NCBI GenBank assembly: GCA_902610675.1
Contig: CACLWP010000001.1
Location: forward strand, 56,372-120,371
Length of the DNA stretch: 64,000 nt
Direction: 5' to 3'
From: an uncultured Pelagibacteraceae bacterium
GTDB lineage: Bacteria > Pseudomonadota > Alphaproteobacteria > Pelagibacterales > Pelagibacteraceae
Shown: positions 1 to 8,685 of the stretch, one piece after another
Layout: each line of letters starts with the position of its first letter
How positions within the stretch are numbered: the stretch's first letter is position 1
The notes under the pieces: generated by a model
Told to the model about the DNA's origin: nothing
What the model saw: only the letters and a program-made list of their open reading frames with translations
Database searches by the model: none
Translations under genes and position numbers: made by a program

Positions 1-1275
1 AAATTTCATAAAAGTTTGAAAGAGGCAAAAATGATTCATATTTATGAAATTTTTGAAAAACCTTTATTGAGAATTTTAGCTGATATGGAAATACAGGGTA
101 TCAAAGTTGATAATAAATTTCTAAAAACATTATCTGCTAAATTTGAAAAAAAGATTGAAAAAATTCAGAAAGAGGTTTTTAAATTGTCTAAAAAAGAGTT
201 TAATATTGCATCTCCAAAACAATTAGGTGAAATTTTATATAATGATCTCAAGATAGCAGACTTAAAAAAAACTAAAAAAGGAAGTTTTGCAACAAGTGCC
301 TCAGTACTAGAAGATCTTGCTTTCAAAGGCCATAAATTTCCACAATTAGTATTAGATTGGAGGCAAGTTTCAAAACTAAAAAACACTTATTCGGATTCTT
401 TACCAGAACATATTAACCCTAACACTAAAAAAGTTCACACCTCATTTTTGTTAGCAGCGACAACCACAGGAAGATTAGCTTCAAGTGATCCAAACTTACA
501 AAATATTCCAATTAAATCAGAAGATGGAAGAGATATTCGTAAAGCGTTTATTGCAGAGAAGGATAACATTTTGATTTCTGCAGATTATAATCAAATTGAA
601 ATGAGAATTTTAGCTGATTTAGCTGATGTTAAAGAATTAAAAAAAGCTTTCAAAAATAATGAAGATATACATTCTCTCACTGCTAGCCAAATTTTTAATG
701 TTGACATAAATAAAGTAAACCAGGATCAAAGAAGAAAAGCTAAAGCAATAAACTTTGGAATTATTTATGGAATTTCTCAGTATGGATTAGCGAAGCAAAT
801 AAATGTTTCTAACTTCGAAGCTGAGGAGTTTTTAAATTCATATTTTTCAAAGTTTCCTGAGATAAAAGTTTACATGGATCGAACAATTAAATTTTGTAGA
901 AAAAGTGGATATGTTAGCAATATTTTTGGAAGAAGATCTCACTTTATAAATATAAATGATAAAAATTATAATGTGAGAAATTTTCAAGAACGTGCTGCAA
1001 TCAATGCACCAATTCAAGGATCTGCTGCTGAGATTATGAGATTAGCTATGATAAGAATTGACAAAAAATTAAAGGAACAAAAAATTAATAAAACAAAAAT
1101 GCTACTTCAAATCCATGATGAATTAATTTTTGAAAGTTCCAAAAATGAGGTAAAAAAAATATCTAAAGTAATAATTGATGAAATGTCAAGTGTTGCTGAA
1201 AGTGACCAACATTCTTTTTCAATACCTTTAACCGTGGATCTAAACACAGGAGAAAATTGGGGTACACTCCATTAA
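1..1275 (+). CDS. polA: DNA polymerase I, C-terminal polymerase part (5' end outside window)
   Basis: This is the polymerase domain of DNA polymerase I, which fills gaps in repair and replaces Okazaki primers. The frame is open from base 1, so the gene is cut by the window edge; a TTG at 16 is not a real start. Family A motifs are in order: TGRLASSDPNLQNIP (about 466-510), motif A DYNQIEMRIL (about 583-612; usual form DYSQIELR), motif B RRKAKAINFGIIYG (about 733-774) and motif C LQIHDELIFE (about 1106-1135). The 5' nuclease and 3'-5' exonuclease regions lie upstream and cannot be judged. It ends 44 bases before the chvI homologue. The identification is secure; only completeness is unknown. 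Confidence 0.97.
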   Translation, partial: KFHKSLKEAKMIHIYEIFEKPLLRILADMEIQGIKVDNKFLKTLSAKFEKKIEKIQKEVFKLSKKEFNIASPKQLGEILYNDLKIADLKKTKKGSFATSASVLEDLAFKGHKFPQLVLDWRQVSKLKNTYSDSLPEHINPNTKKVHTSFLLAATTTGRLASSDPNLQNIPIKSEDGRDIRKAFIAEKDNILISADYNQIEMRILADLADVKELKKAFKNNEDIHSLTASQIFNVDINKVNQDQRRKAKAINFGIIYGISQYGLAKQINVSNFEAEEFLNSYFSKFPEIKVYMDRTIKFCRKSGYVSNIFGRRSHFININDKNYNVRNFQERAAINAPIQGSAAEIMRLAMIRIDKKLKEQKINKTKMLLQIHDELIFESSKNEVKKISKVIIDEMSSVAESDQHSFSIPLTVDLNTGENWGTLH

Positions 1276-1319
1276 TTATTTGCCCAAATTAGAACAATTT
1301 AGTATTTTTATAATTAAGT

Positions 1320-2027
1320 ATGCAAAAACAAACAATTGCTCTAGTAGATGATGATAGAAATATTTTAACTAGCTTAAGTATTGCTCTCGAAAAAGAGGGG
1401 TTTAGAGTTCAGACATACATTGATGGTGAGAGTGCTTTAATTGGATTAACTAGGACGCCACCAGATCTCGCTATAGTTGATATAAAGATGCCAAAAATGG
1501 ATGGTGAGGAATTATTAAAAAAATTGAGAAAAAAAACCTCATTACCAGTTATATTTTTAACTTCTAAAGATGACGAAATTGATGAACTATTAGGATTAAA
1601 ATTAGGTGCAGATGATTTTGTAAAAAAATCGGGTGGTTTTTCAATTAAAGTTTTAATTGAGAGAATTAGAGTCCAACTAAGAAAGAAAGACTCCAAGGAT
1701 ACTCTTGAAGAAAATAAAAGTATTATATCACACGGAAAATTAAAACTTGATCCTTCTCAACTAGAGTGTGAATGGAATGGAAAACAATTGCCAGACAAAT
1801 TGACTACCACAGAATTTTTACTTGTTAAAGAGTTAGCAAAAAGACCAGGCATTATAAAAGAGAGGGCTCAATTGATGGACATAGCTTATAGAGAGGATAC
1901 AGATATAGAAGATAGAACAATTGATAGTCACGTTAAAAGAATAAGAAAAAAATTTAAAAAAGTTGATCCCGAATTTTCAGCTATAGAAACTAGATATGGA
2001 AGCGGATATAGATGGAATGTTAGTTAA
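1320..2027 (+). CDS. chvI: ChvI-like OmpR-family response regulator
   Basis: A 235-residue transcription regulator with an N-terminal receiver (about 1-125) and a C-terminal winged-helix DNA-binding domain (about 140-235, ending TRYGSGYRW). The acidic pocket (VDDD) and phospho-acceptor Asp (AIVDIKMPKMDG) are present. The usual Lys-Pro-Phe after the fifth beta strand reads KKSGGFS, so the conserved proline is replaced and about two residues are inserted. Its stop overlaps the start of the histidine kinase (TAATG), which implies translational coupling. In other alphaproteobacteria ChvG-ChvI controls envelope and acid-stress genes. The assignment rests on domain order and on the neighbouring kinase and ahcY. 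Confidence 0.88.
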   Translation: MQKQTIALVDDDRNILTSLSIALEKEGFRVQTYIDGESALIGLTRTPPDLAIVDIKMPKMDGEELLKKLRKKTSLPVIFLTSKDDEIDELLGLKLGADDFVKKSGGFSIKVLIERIRVQLRKKDSKDTLEENKSIISHGKLKLDPSQLECEWNGKQLPDKLTTTEFLLVKELAKRPGIIKERAQLMDIAYREDTDIEDRTIDSHVKRIRKKFKKVDPEFSAIETRYGSGYRWNVS

Positions 2028-3568
2028 TGTTCAGCAATTTTCTTAAGAATTTATCAATTTTAAAAAAATTTTTATTCATAAATTTAATTTTTTTCACCAT
2101 AATAGGTCTGTTCACGTTTATTTATTTAAAAAATGTTCAGCCAAATTTAATTAAAAAAAAATCCTCTAATCACATAGAGGTAATCAATAATACAATCGAT
2201 AATCTTAAAAGATTGAATGTAAAATTTGTTGAAAAAGATATCAGAAAATTTTTGTTTTCAACCAGATTTCTTTTTCAAAACTTAGATAGAGTAATTTTTT
2301 TTGATAATAAACTTAATCTAATAGGAGACACAGACACATTAGATCTAGACCCACGGTCGTTTTCACAAAGATTAGATACTATTGAGTTAGAGGTACTAGA
2401 CTCAACAAAAACAAAAAAAATCATTGAAAAAAAAAATATAGATATTGGTAATGAAAATAATTTATCTCTAAATGACGTTTTATCAAGTTACGCTTCATCT
2501 AAAAATTTTGGTATCCCCCTTACATTTACCGAAGAGGAATTTAATAAATTCAAATTAACCACAATTAAGAATGTAATGAAAAATGGAGAAAACATAGGAT
2601 ATCTAGTGATAACAGAGAATGCTAACGATATTAAAGCGGCAATAGATGAGAGAAAAACATTCGTAATTAGAACTGCAATTGCTGTTGGTATCGTAATATT
2701 AATTTTTTCATTTGTTTTAAATAGATACTTCTTAAAACCAATTAAAAATTTAGTCAGTTACACAAAAATAATAAAAAATAAAGATACAAAAAAAACAAAT
2801 ATAGATACATTGAAATTGAGAAACGACGAACTTGGTTTGCTTTCTAACTCTTTAGACGACATGACTTTGGAATTACAGAAAAGAATTTCACATGCAGAAA
2901 ATTTTTCAACTGATCTTGTTCACGAAATTCGTAATCCGTTGGCATCACTAAAAAGTGCATCAGAAATTTTGCACGATGCAAAAGACTCGGAGCAAAGACT
3001 TAAATTGATAAATATTTTAAGTCATGATGTGCAAAGGATTGAAAGGCTGATTACTGATTACTCTCAAATGTTAAAAGATGAAGTCGCACTAAGCAAAGAA
3101 AGAATTAAAAAATTAGATATTGAACCGATAATTAAGTCAGTAGTAGATGATTTTAATAGTATTTATAAATTAAAAAGAAGAATTAATATTTCTTATAAAA
3201 ATGATGGTAAAAATAATTATTTTATTTACGGAATTGAAAACAGAATTGAACAAATTGTTGCAAACCTTTTAGATAATGCGATTTCATTTAGTGGTGACAA
3301 TCAAGACGTAACCGTTCAAGTTTCGAAATCACACGATGAAAAAGTATATATAAAAGTGTTAGATGAGGGTCAGGGTTTTAAAGAAAAAGATACAAATAAA
3401 ATATTTAAGAGATTCTATAGTAATAGACCTGATAAATTTGGGCAACATTCTGGACTTGGATTAAATATAGTAAAGAATTTAGTAGATTTACATAATGCCA
3501 CAATTAAAGCATCTAATAGACAAGATAAAAAAGGTGCGAGTATGGAAATAGAATTTCCAAAAGTTTAA
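2027..3568 (+). CDS. chvG: ChvG-like sensor histidine kinase
   Basis: A 513-residue membrane sensor kinase, partner of the regulator just upstream. A membrane segment lies near residues 12-33, followed by a sensor region of about 180 residues, a second membrane segment near 215-238 (IAVGIVILIFSFVL), a HAMP linker, then the kinase core. The H-box reads DLVHEIRNPLASLKS with the phospho-accepting His; the N-box is NLLDNA; the G boxes are DEGQGF and SGLGLNIV. All catalytic boxes look intact. The gene starts on the last base of chvI. The ligand cannot be told from sequence; no ExoR-like periplasmic partner is seen in this window. Confidence 0.88.
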   Translation: MFSNFLKNLSILKKFLFINLIFFTIIGLFTFIYLKNVQPNLIKKKSSNHIEVINNTIDNLKRLNVKFVEKDIRKFLFSTRFLFQNLDRVIFFDNKLNLIGDTDTLDLDPRSFSQRLDTIELEVLDSTKTKKIIEKKNIDIGNENNLSLNDVLSSYASSKNFGIPLTFTEEEFNKFKLTTIKNVMKNGENIGYLVITENANDIKAAIDERKTFVIRTAIAVGIVILIFSFVLNRYFLKPIKNLVSYTKIIKNKDTKKTNIDTLKLRNDELGLLSNSLDDMTLELQKRISHAENFSTDLVHEIRNPLASLKSASEILHDAKDSEQRLKLINILSHDVQRIERLITDYSQMLKDEVALSKERIKKLDIEPIIKSVVDDFNSIYKLKRRINISYKNDGKNNYFIYGIENRIEQIVANLLDNAISFSGDNQDVTVQVSKSHDEKVYIKVLDEGQGFKEKDTNKIFKRFYSNRPDKFGQHSGLGLNIVKNLVDLHNATIKASNRQDKKGASMEIEFPKV

Positions 3569-3613
3569 AGAGTTCTATTGATTAATTAATTTTTAATTGT
3601 TAGAAGAACCACG

Positions 3614-4900
3614 ATGGAAGATTATAAAGTTAAAGATTTATCCCAAGCAGAATTTGGACGTAAAGAAATTTCAATCGCTGAAAGCGAAATGCCAGGACTT
3701 ATGGCTTTAAGAGATGAGTATACTGGAAAATCTCCTTTAAAGGGTGCAAAAATTATAGGTTGTTTGCATATGACGATACAAACAGCGGTATTAATTGAAA
3801 CTTTGGTAAATTTAGGTGCAGAGGTAAGATGGTCGTCTTGTAATATTTTTTCTACTCAAGACCATGCAGCAGCAGCAATTGCAAAAGCAGGTATTCCTGT
3901 TTATGCGTGGAAGGGAGAAACAGAAGAGGAATATATTTGGTGCATAAAACAAACTATTGAAGGTAAGAAGAGTTGGAAACCTAATATGCTTTTAGATGAT
4001 GGGGGTGATTTAACAGCAATAATGCACAATGAGTATAAAGATTTATTAAAAGAAGTGAAAGGAGTTTCGGAAGAGACAACCACGGGGATAAAGGCTTTAA
4101 ATAAAATGGAAAAAGAAAATTCTTTATTGATTCCTGCAATCAATGTGAATGATTCTGTTACCAAATCAAAATTTGATAACTTATACGGATGTAGAGAAAG
4201 CTTAGTTGACGGAATTAGAAGAGCTACTGATGTAATGATGTCAGGAAAAATTGCAATTGTCGCTGGTTTTGGTGATGTTGGTAAAGGAAGTGCTGCATCA
4301 TTAAGGCAAAGTGGGGCCCGTGTATTAGTCACTGAGGCAGACCCAATATGTGCATTGCAAGCAGCAATGGAAGGTTATGAAGTTGTTTTAATGGATGAAG
4401 CGATTAGTAAAGCAGATATTGTTGTAACTGCAACTGGCAATAAAGATATTGTTACAGCTGATCATATGAGAGATATGAAAGATAGAGCGATTTTATGTAA
4501 TATTGGACATTTCGATAATGAAATTCAGGTTGAGGCATTAAAAAATTATAAATGGTCTGAAGTAAAACCCCAAGTTCATGAAATTGAATTACCTAGTAAA
4601 AAAAGAATAATTTTATTGGCAGAAGGCAGATTGGTAAATTTGGGTTGCGCAACAGGGCACCCTAGTTTTGTAATGAGCGCTTCTTTTACTAATCAAGTTA
4701 TTGCTCAAATAGAATTGTGGAATAATTACAAAAATTATGAGAACAAAGTTTATGTTTTACCTAAGCATTTAGATGAGAAAGTAGCCACCCTTCATCTTAA
4801 AAAAGTTGGCGCTAAATTAACTAAACTTTCAAAAGATCAAGCGGATTATATCAGCGTAGGAGTAGAGGGACCTTACAAGCCTAATGCCTATCGCTACTAA
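3614..4900 (+). CDS. ahcY: Adenosylhomocysteinase (S-adenosylhomocysteine hydrolase)
   Basis: A 428-residue NAD-dependent enzyme that splits S-adenosylhomocysteine into adenosine and homocysteine, removing the inhibitory product of methylation and feeding the methionine cycle. Landmarks are the substrate-domain [16 protein letters not shown] segment, the Rossmann fingerprint [16 protein letters not shown] (about residues 216-231), and the C-terminal [10 protein letters not shown] that contributes to the neighbouring subunit's NAD site. Length is normal for a family member without the long plant/archaeal insertions. It lies 45 bases after chvG, and its last 17 bases overlap tsaE. I saw no SAM- or SAH-riboswitch-like structure in the short upstream gap. 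Confidence 0.97.
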   Translation: MEDYKVKDLSQAEFGRKEISIAESEMPGLMALRDEYTGKSPLKGAKIIGCLHMTIQTAVLIETLVNLGAEVRWSSCNIFSTQDHAAAAIAKAGIPVYAWKGETEEEYIWCIKQTIEGKKSWKPNMLLDDGGDLTAIMHNEYKDLLKEVKGVSEETTTGIKALNKMEKENSLLIPAINVNDSVTKSKFDNLYGCRESLVDGIRRATDVMMSGKIAIVAGFGDVGKGSAASLRQSGARVLVTEADPICALQAAMEGYEVVLMDEAISKADIVVTATGNKDIVTADHMRDMKDRAILCNIGHFDNEIQVEALKNYKWSEVKPQVHEIELPSKKRIILLAEGRLVNLGCATGHPSFVMSASFTNQVIAQIELWNNYKNYENKVYVLPKHLDEKVATLHLKKVGAKLTKLSKDQADYISVGVEGPYKPNAYRY

Positions 4901-5339
4901 AAGTGACTTAATAAATATATCTTCAGAAAAAAAAACAGAGGAATTAGCTAAGAAAATTTCAAAAAAATTGAAATTAGGACATGTAGTTTATTTTAAAGGT
5001 GAGATGGGTGTTGGTAAAACTACTTTTATTAGATACATAATTAACAATTTTCAAAAAGAAAATAAAATTCAACTAACTGAAGTCACCAGTCCTACATTCA
5101 ATTTATTAAATGAGTATAAAATTAAAGAGATCAAGATTAATCATTATGACTTATTCAGAATAAAAAGTTTGGATGAAATTCACAATTTAGGATTATTTGA
5201 CGATATTTCTAATTCTATTACTCTAATTGAATGGCCACAAAAAGTAAAACCAAAACCAAAAAATTTGATAGAATTAAATTTTAAATATGGAAATGATTAC
5301 AAAAAACGAATAATTCAAATTAAGGGTTTAAACTTGTGA
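4884..5339 (+). CDS. tsaE: tRNA N6-threonylcarbamoyladenosine synthesis ATPase TsaE
   Basis: A 151-residue P-loop ATPase required, with TsaB and TsaD, for the t6A37 modification of ANN-decoding tRNAs. The Walker A motif is [10 protein letters not shown] (about residues 39-48), followed by [12 protein letters not shown] and HYDLFRI, both characteristic of TsaE, and a late IEWPQK segment. The start overlaps the ahcY 3' end by 17 bases; the next in-frame Met lies inside the P-loop region, so this start is favoured. It is followed after 10 bases by amgK, an order also common in other alphaproteobacteria. Confidence 0.95.
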   Translation: MPIATKSDLINISSEKKTEELAKKISKKLKLGHVVYFKGEMGVGKTTFIRYIINNFQKENKIQLTEVTSPTFNLLNEYKIKEIKINHYDLFRIKSLDEIHNLGLFDDISNSITLIEWPQKVKPKPKNLIELNFKYGNDYKKRIIQIKGLNL

Positions 5340-5349
5340 TTACAGATAG

Positions 5350-6288
5350 ATGCAAAATCTTAAAAAATTAAAAGGAGACGCGTCACATAGGAAGTTTTTT
5401 AGAAAAAAATATAACGACGGTAGTTCTATTATAATTCTAGCAAAAAGGGACAAATTTAAAAATCTTCTTGTGTACGACGCAATTAGTAAGATTTTAAAGA
5501 AAAACAAAATTTTGGCACCAAAATTATATCGAGAGAATTATAAAAATAATTATATTGAAGTTGAGGATTTTGGAGATGATACAATCTTTAAAATTTTAAA
5601 GAATAGTAAAAATAAAAAAATTTTATATTTTAAAAAAATAATAAAATTGTTAAATCAAGTACAATTAATAAAAAATAAAAAAATTAAAAATTTTAAGAAT
5701 AGATATTATCGAATACCTGAATATAAAAATGAGATATTAATTCAAGAAGCTAATTTATTTTGTGAGTGGTATGTCAAAAAAAATTTGTCAAAAAATAAAA
5801 GACAAATTTTCAATAAAGAATTTGAAAAAATAAACAAAACCCTAGCATCATGCCTTAAAATGAAAAATGATATATTTGTCCATAGAGACTTTCATGTTTC
5901 AAATTTAATGCTTGTTGATAACAGAATAGGTGTAATCGACAGTCAAGACGCTTTAATCGGGAATAAAGCTTATGATCTAGCATCATTAGTGGATGATGTA
6001 AGATTAAAAACTTCGAATATTTTTAAGAAAAAGATTTTTAATTTATATATAAATAGTCAAAAAAAATCTGATAAGAAAAACATTAAAAATGATTTTGAAA
6101 TTTTGTCTATTTTAAGAAATCTTAAAATAATCGGGATATTTACACGCCTAGCAATCCGAGATAAAAAAAAGGATTATTTAAAATTAATACCGTACGCATG
6201 GGATCTGATTTTCTTAAGAATTAACCAAAATGAAATTTTCTCAGATTTAAAAAAATTATTAAAAGATAATTTCAAAAAAAATTTATGA
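5350..6288 (+). CDS. amgK: Anomeric MurNAc/GlcNAc kinase AmgK (aminoglycoside phosphotransferase fold)
   Basis: A 312-residue kinase of the aminoglycoside phosphotransferase fold. The catalytic loop is VHRDFHVSNLM (about residues 180-190), and the metal-binding Asp lies in VIDSQDALIGN (about 198-208). The N-terminus GDASHRKFFR is the typical glycine-rich start of AmgK. In the family it phosphorylates MurNAc at C1, making the substrate of MurU, so cell-wall sugars return to UDP-MurNAc without new GlcN-6-P. It overlaps murU by ATGA, which strongly supports the pairing. The protein is very lysine- and asparagine-rich, like the rest of the window. Substrate is inferred from context. Confidence 0.9.
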   Translation: MQNLKKLKGDASHRKFFRKKYNDGSSIIILAKRDKFKNLLVYDAISKILKKNKILAPKLYRENYKNNYIEVEDFGDDTIFKILKNSKNKKILYFKKIIKLLNQVQLIKNKKIKNFKNRYYRIPEYKNEILIQEANLFCEWYVKKNLSKNKRQIFNKEFEKINKTLASCLKMKNDIFVHRDFHVSNLMLVDNRIGVIDSQDALIGNKAYDLASLVDDVRLKTSNIFKKKIFNLYINSQKKSDKKNIKNDFEILSILRNLKIIGIFTRLAIRDKKKDYLKLIPYAWDLIFLRINQNEIFSDLKKLLKDNFKKNL

Positions 6289-6974
6289 AAATTAATACTG
6301 CTTTAATTCTCTGCGCGGGATTTGGTAAAAGATTAAATCCTTTAACCCTTAAAAAACCAAAGCCTTTACTTCAAATAAAAAATCAAACAATTTTAGAAGA
6401 TTGTATAGACACAATCATTGAATTAAGAGTTGAAAATATTTTTTTAAACACTTTTTATTTAAGCAAACAAATTACTGACTTTTTTAAAGATAAAAATTTT
6501 CCAGTAAAAATAAATATTATAGAGGATGGTAAAGATATTCTAGATACTGGTGGAGGAGTTTTAAATATGATAAGTCATTCAGATAGCAAAGATTTTTTTG
6601 TTTTTAACCCTGACACTATTTGGAATAAAAATTATGTAGGTGAAATTAATGATATGCAAAAATATTATTTTCAAAATAATTTAAATAATATTCTCTTACT
6701 AGTTAATAAAGAATTAAGCTTTGATAATGATCTAAAGGGCGACTTCGATTTAGAAGATAATATAATCAAAAAAAATTTTAAAAAAAATTTTATATATACT
6801 GGTTGTCAGATTCTGAATAAAAACTTGTTCAACGAATATGAAGTAGAAAATTTCTCTATCACTAAAATTTGGAATAAATTATTAATGAAAAAACAATTAA
6901 ATGGATTTGAGAGCAATAATAAATTTTATCACTTAACGAACTTAGAAATTTTTAAAAAACTAAAAGATTCTTAG
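6285..6974 (+). CDS. murU: MurNAc-1-phosphate uridylyltransferase MurU
   Basis: A 229-residue nucleotidyltransferase. The N-terminus ALILCAGFGKRLNPLTLKKP is the sugar-1-phosphate nucleotidyltransferase signature, followed by KPLLQI and EDGKDILDTGGGV. In the family MurU joins UTP and MurNAc-1-phosphate to give UDP-MurNAc, the second step of the fosfomycin-independent recycling route begun by AmgK. It is translationally coupled to amgK (ATGA overlap). Its 3' end overlaps the convergent gpmA by 23 bases. Short length fits MurU rather than the longer glucose-1-phosphate enzymes. Confidence 0.9.
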   Translation: MKINTALILCAGFGKRLNPLTLKKPKPLLQIKNQTILEDCIDTIIELRVENIFLNTFYLSKQITDFFKDKNFPVKINIIEDGKDILDTGGGVLNMISHSDSKDFFVFNPDTIWNKNYVGEINDMQKYYFQNNLNNILLLVNKELSFDNDLKGDFDLEDNIIKKNFKKNFIYTGCQILNKNLFNEYEVENFSITKIWNKLLMKKQLNGFESNNKFYHLTNLEIFKKLKDS

Positions 6975-7665
6975 ATCTCTCTTCGTCTAGATATTTACAT
7001 TCATTTATTCTCAAATTTTCACCAAATTTGATCATTAATGGATTTCCTGTTGGAATTTCTAAATTTGTAATTTGGCTATTATCTAAATTAAATAGATATT
7101 TACACAAAGCTCTAATAGAGTTTCCGTGGGCCGTAATTAATATATTTTTGTCCGTTAGTTTAGGTTGTATTTCTTTTTTAAAATATTCCAAAACTCTATT
7201 GTATGTATCTTTTAAGGACTCCGTGTCAGGGATTAACTCTTTGGGTATTTTTTCGTATGTTTTAATATTTAATGGATGATATGAACTATCTCTATTAAGT
7301 TTTTCAGGTTTGATATCCCAAGACCTTCGAAACTCGAAAACTTTATCTTCACCAATTTTTTTTGCAGTTTCAATCTTATTCAAACCTGTAAGCTCACCAT
7401 AGTGTCTTTCGTTTAGTTGCCACGCTCTTATATAATCTTTTTTTGATCCTAATATTTTTTGTATTATCTCAAGAGTATTGTTTGCCCTTAACTGAAATGA
7501 GGAATAGTAAAAATCTATATTTATATTTTGATTTTTGATAAGTAGACCAGCATTTTCAGCTTCTATTTTACCTTGATTTGCTAGATCAACATCAACCCAA
7601 CCAGTAAATCTTTTTTCAAGATTCCAAGTGCTCTGACCATGTCTTACTAATACCAAAAAACTCAT
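6952..7665 (-). CDS. gpmA: 2,3-bisphosphoglycerate-dependent phosphoglycerate mutase
   Basis: A 237-residue glycolytic mutase interconverting 3- and 2-phosphoglycerate. The phosphohistidine motif LVRHGQSTWN is at residues 6-15, followed by FTGWVDVDL and ERHYGELTGLNK, which are typical of the cofactor-dependent GpmA type. The second active-site His is in ITAHGNSIRAL. It stands alone on the minus strand with its tail overlapping murU. In many alphaproteobacteria addB-addA follow murU; here gpmA occupies that place. Confidence 0.96.
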   Translation of the reverse strand: MSFLVLVRHGQSTWNLEKRFTGWVDVDLANQGKIEAENAGLLIKNQNINIDFYYSSFQLRANNTLEIIQKILGSKKDYIRAWQLNERHYGELTGLNKIETAKKIGEDKVFEFRRSWDIKPEKLNRDSSYHPLNIKTYEKIPKELIPDTESLKDTYNRVLEYFKKEIQPKLTDKNILITAHGNSIRALCKYLFNLDNSQITNLEIPTGNPLMIKFGENLRINECKYLDEERSKNLLVF

Positions 7666-7709
7666 CTTGTCATATCCAAAAATTATTTATAAAAAAATCA
7701 TTAAACTAA

Positions 7710-8105
7710 ATGTTAAAATTTTTTTCTACATATAAAGTGATATTTTATTTGATTAATATCCTTTTAATTATTTTATATCTATATCCAGGAAGTCTATTAG
7801 GCATGATAATTTATGACAATAAAAGTATACAACCTCAAATAACACCTGATTTTATTATATCATCAAATCATTTTTATGTATTTTTGTTAATTTCAATTAT
7901 TGGTTTTTTAACATTTGCTAACTCAAAGAAAAATATCTTATTAGTAGTATATTTGATTTTTCTGTCTATTACACTTGAAACTTTTCACTTAGTTATACCT
8001 GGAAGAAGTTTCCAGTGGTCTGATTTATTTGGAAATTTATTGGGTGTTGTTGTTGTAATTCTTCTTAATAATTTTATAAATAAATATGGGAGATTTAAAA
8101 AATAA
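7710..8105 (+). CDS. VanZ-like membrane protein
   Basis: A 131-residue protein with about four predicted hydrophobic segments (near residues 8-27, 48-65, 72-90 and 108-125). The stretch LETFHLVIPGRSFQWSDLFGN matches the VanZ-family pattern of a conserved Glu, a PGR turn, Asp and Asn in the last loop. VanZ family members are small membrane proteins of poorly known function; one gives low-level teicoplanin resistance. The last 20 bases overlap the next lipoprotein gene, suggesting co-expression. No function is claimed beyond the family. Confidence 0.72.
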   Translation: MLKFFSTYKVIFYLINILLIILYLYPGSLLGMIIYDNKSIQPQITPDFIISSNHFYVFLLISIIGFLTFANSKKNILLVVYLIFLSITLETFHLVIPGRSFQWSDLFGNLLGVVVVILLNNFINKYGRFKK

Positions 8106-8685
8106 ATTATTAATTTTTATTTATTTTTTTACAATCGGCTGCTCATCGATTCCTTCAAATACATCTAACAGTTGCTCAATTTTTAGTGAAAGATATTTAT
8201 GGTATAAACATACAAAAAAAGTTGAACAAAAGTGGGGTACACCTATTTATATTCAATTAGCAATAATTAAAATGGAGTCTGATTTTGATTGGCTTGCTAA
8301 ACCACCAAGACAAAAAATTTTTAAAGTAATACCTTATAAGCGACCCTCTAGTTCTTTTGGTTATTCACAAGCAGTTAAAGGGACTTGGGAACAATATAAA
8401 ACAGAAACCGGTAACAAACTTGCAACAAGAGCAAGATTCAAAGACAGTGTTGACTTCATTGGATGGTATACAAATAAATCAGAAAATATTTTAAAGATAT
8501 CAAAGAAAGATGCTTTCAAGCAGTATCTTGCATATCATGAAGGTTGGGGAAATTATAAAAATTATAGAAAAAACAAAAAAGTAATTGGACTAGCAAAAAA
8601 AGTTGAAAGACAATCTAATAGTTATAAAAAACAATTATTGAAATGTAAAAGTACACTAAATAGAAATAAATATATTATTTTTTAG
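8086..8685 (+). CDS. Lytic-transglycosylase-like lipoprotein
   Basis: A 199-residue predicted lipoprotein. The N-terminus has a hydrophobic stretch ending in the lipobox FTIGC (Cys about residue 19). The rest resembles a reduced SLT/lysozyme-like fold: a helix with a candidate catalytic Glu in AIIKMESDFDW, then SSFGYSQAVKGTWEQY, then YLAYHEGWGNYKN, in the order seen in SLT domains. The likely role is cleavage or remodelling of peptidoglycan from the periplasmic face, which would feed the MurNAc recycling genes nearby. Catalysis is inferred from the motif pattern. The start lies inside the VanZ-like gene, and the 3' end overlaps the convergent RND gene by 11 bases. Confidence 0.72.
   Translation: MGDLKNKLLIFIYFFTIGCSSIPSNTSNSCSIFSERYLWYKHTKKVEQKWGTPIYIQLAIIKMESDFDWLAKPPRQKIFKVIPYKRPSSSFGYSQAVKGTWEQYKTETGNKLATRARFKDSVDFIGWYTNKSENILKISKKDAFKQYLAYHEGWGNYKNYRKNKKVIGLAKKVERQSNSYKKQLLKCKSTLNRNKYIIF

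Noticed and set aside
3569..3613. SAM or SAH riboswitch before ahcY
   Set aside because: Only 45 bases are available and they show no pseudoknot or stem pattern of known SAM/SAH classes.
3901..4332. 143-residue minus-strand ORF inside ahcY
   Set aside because: Shadow of the NAD-binding region of ahcY.
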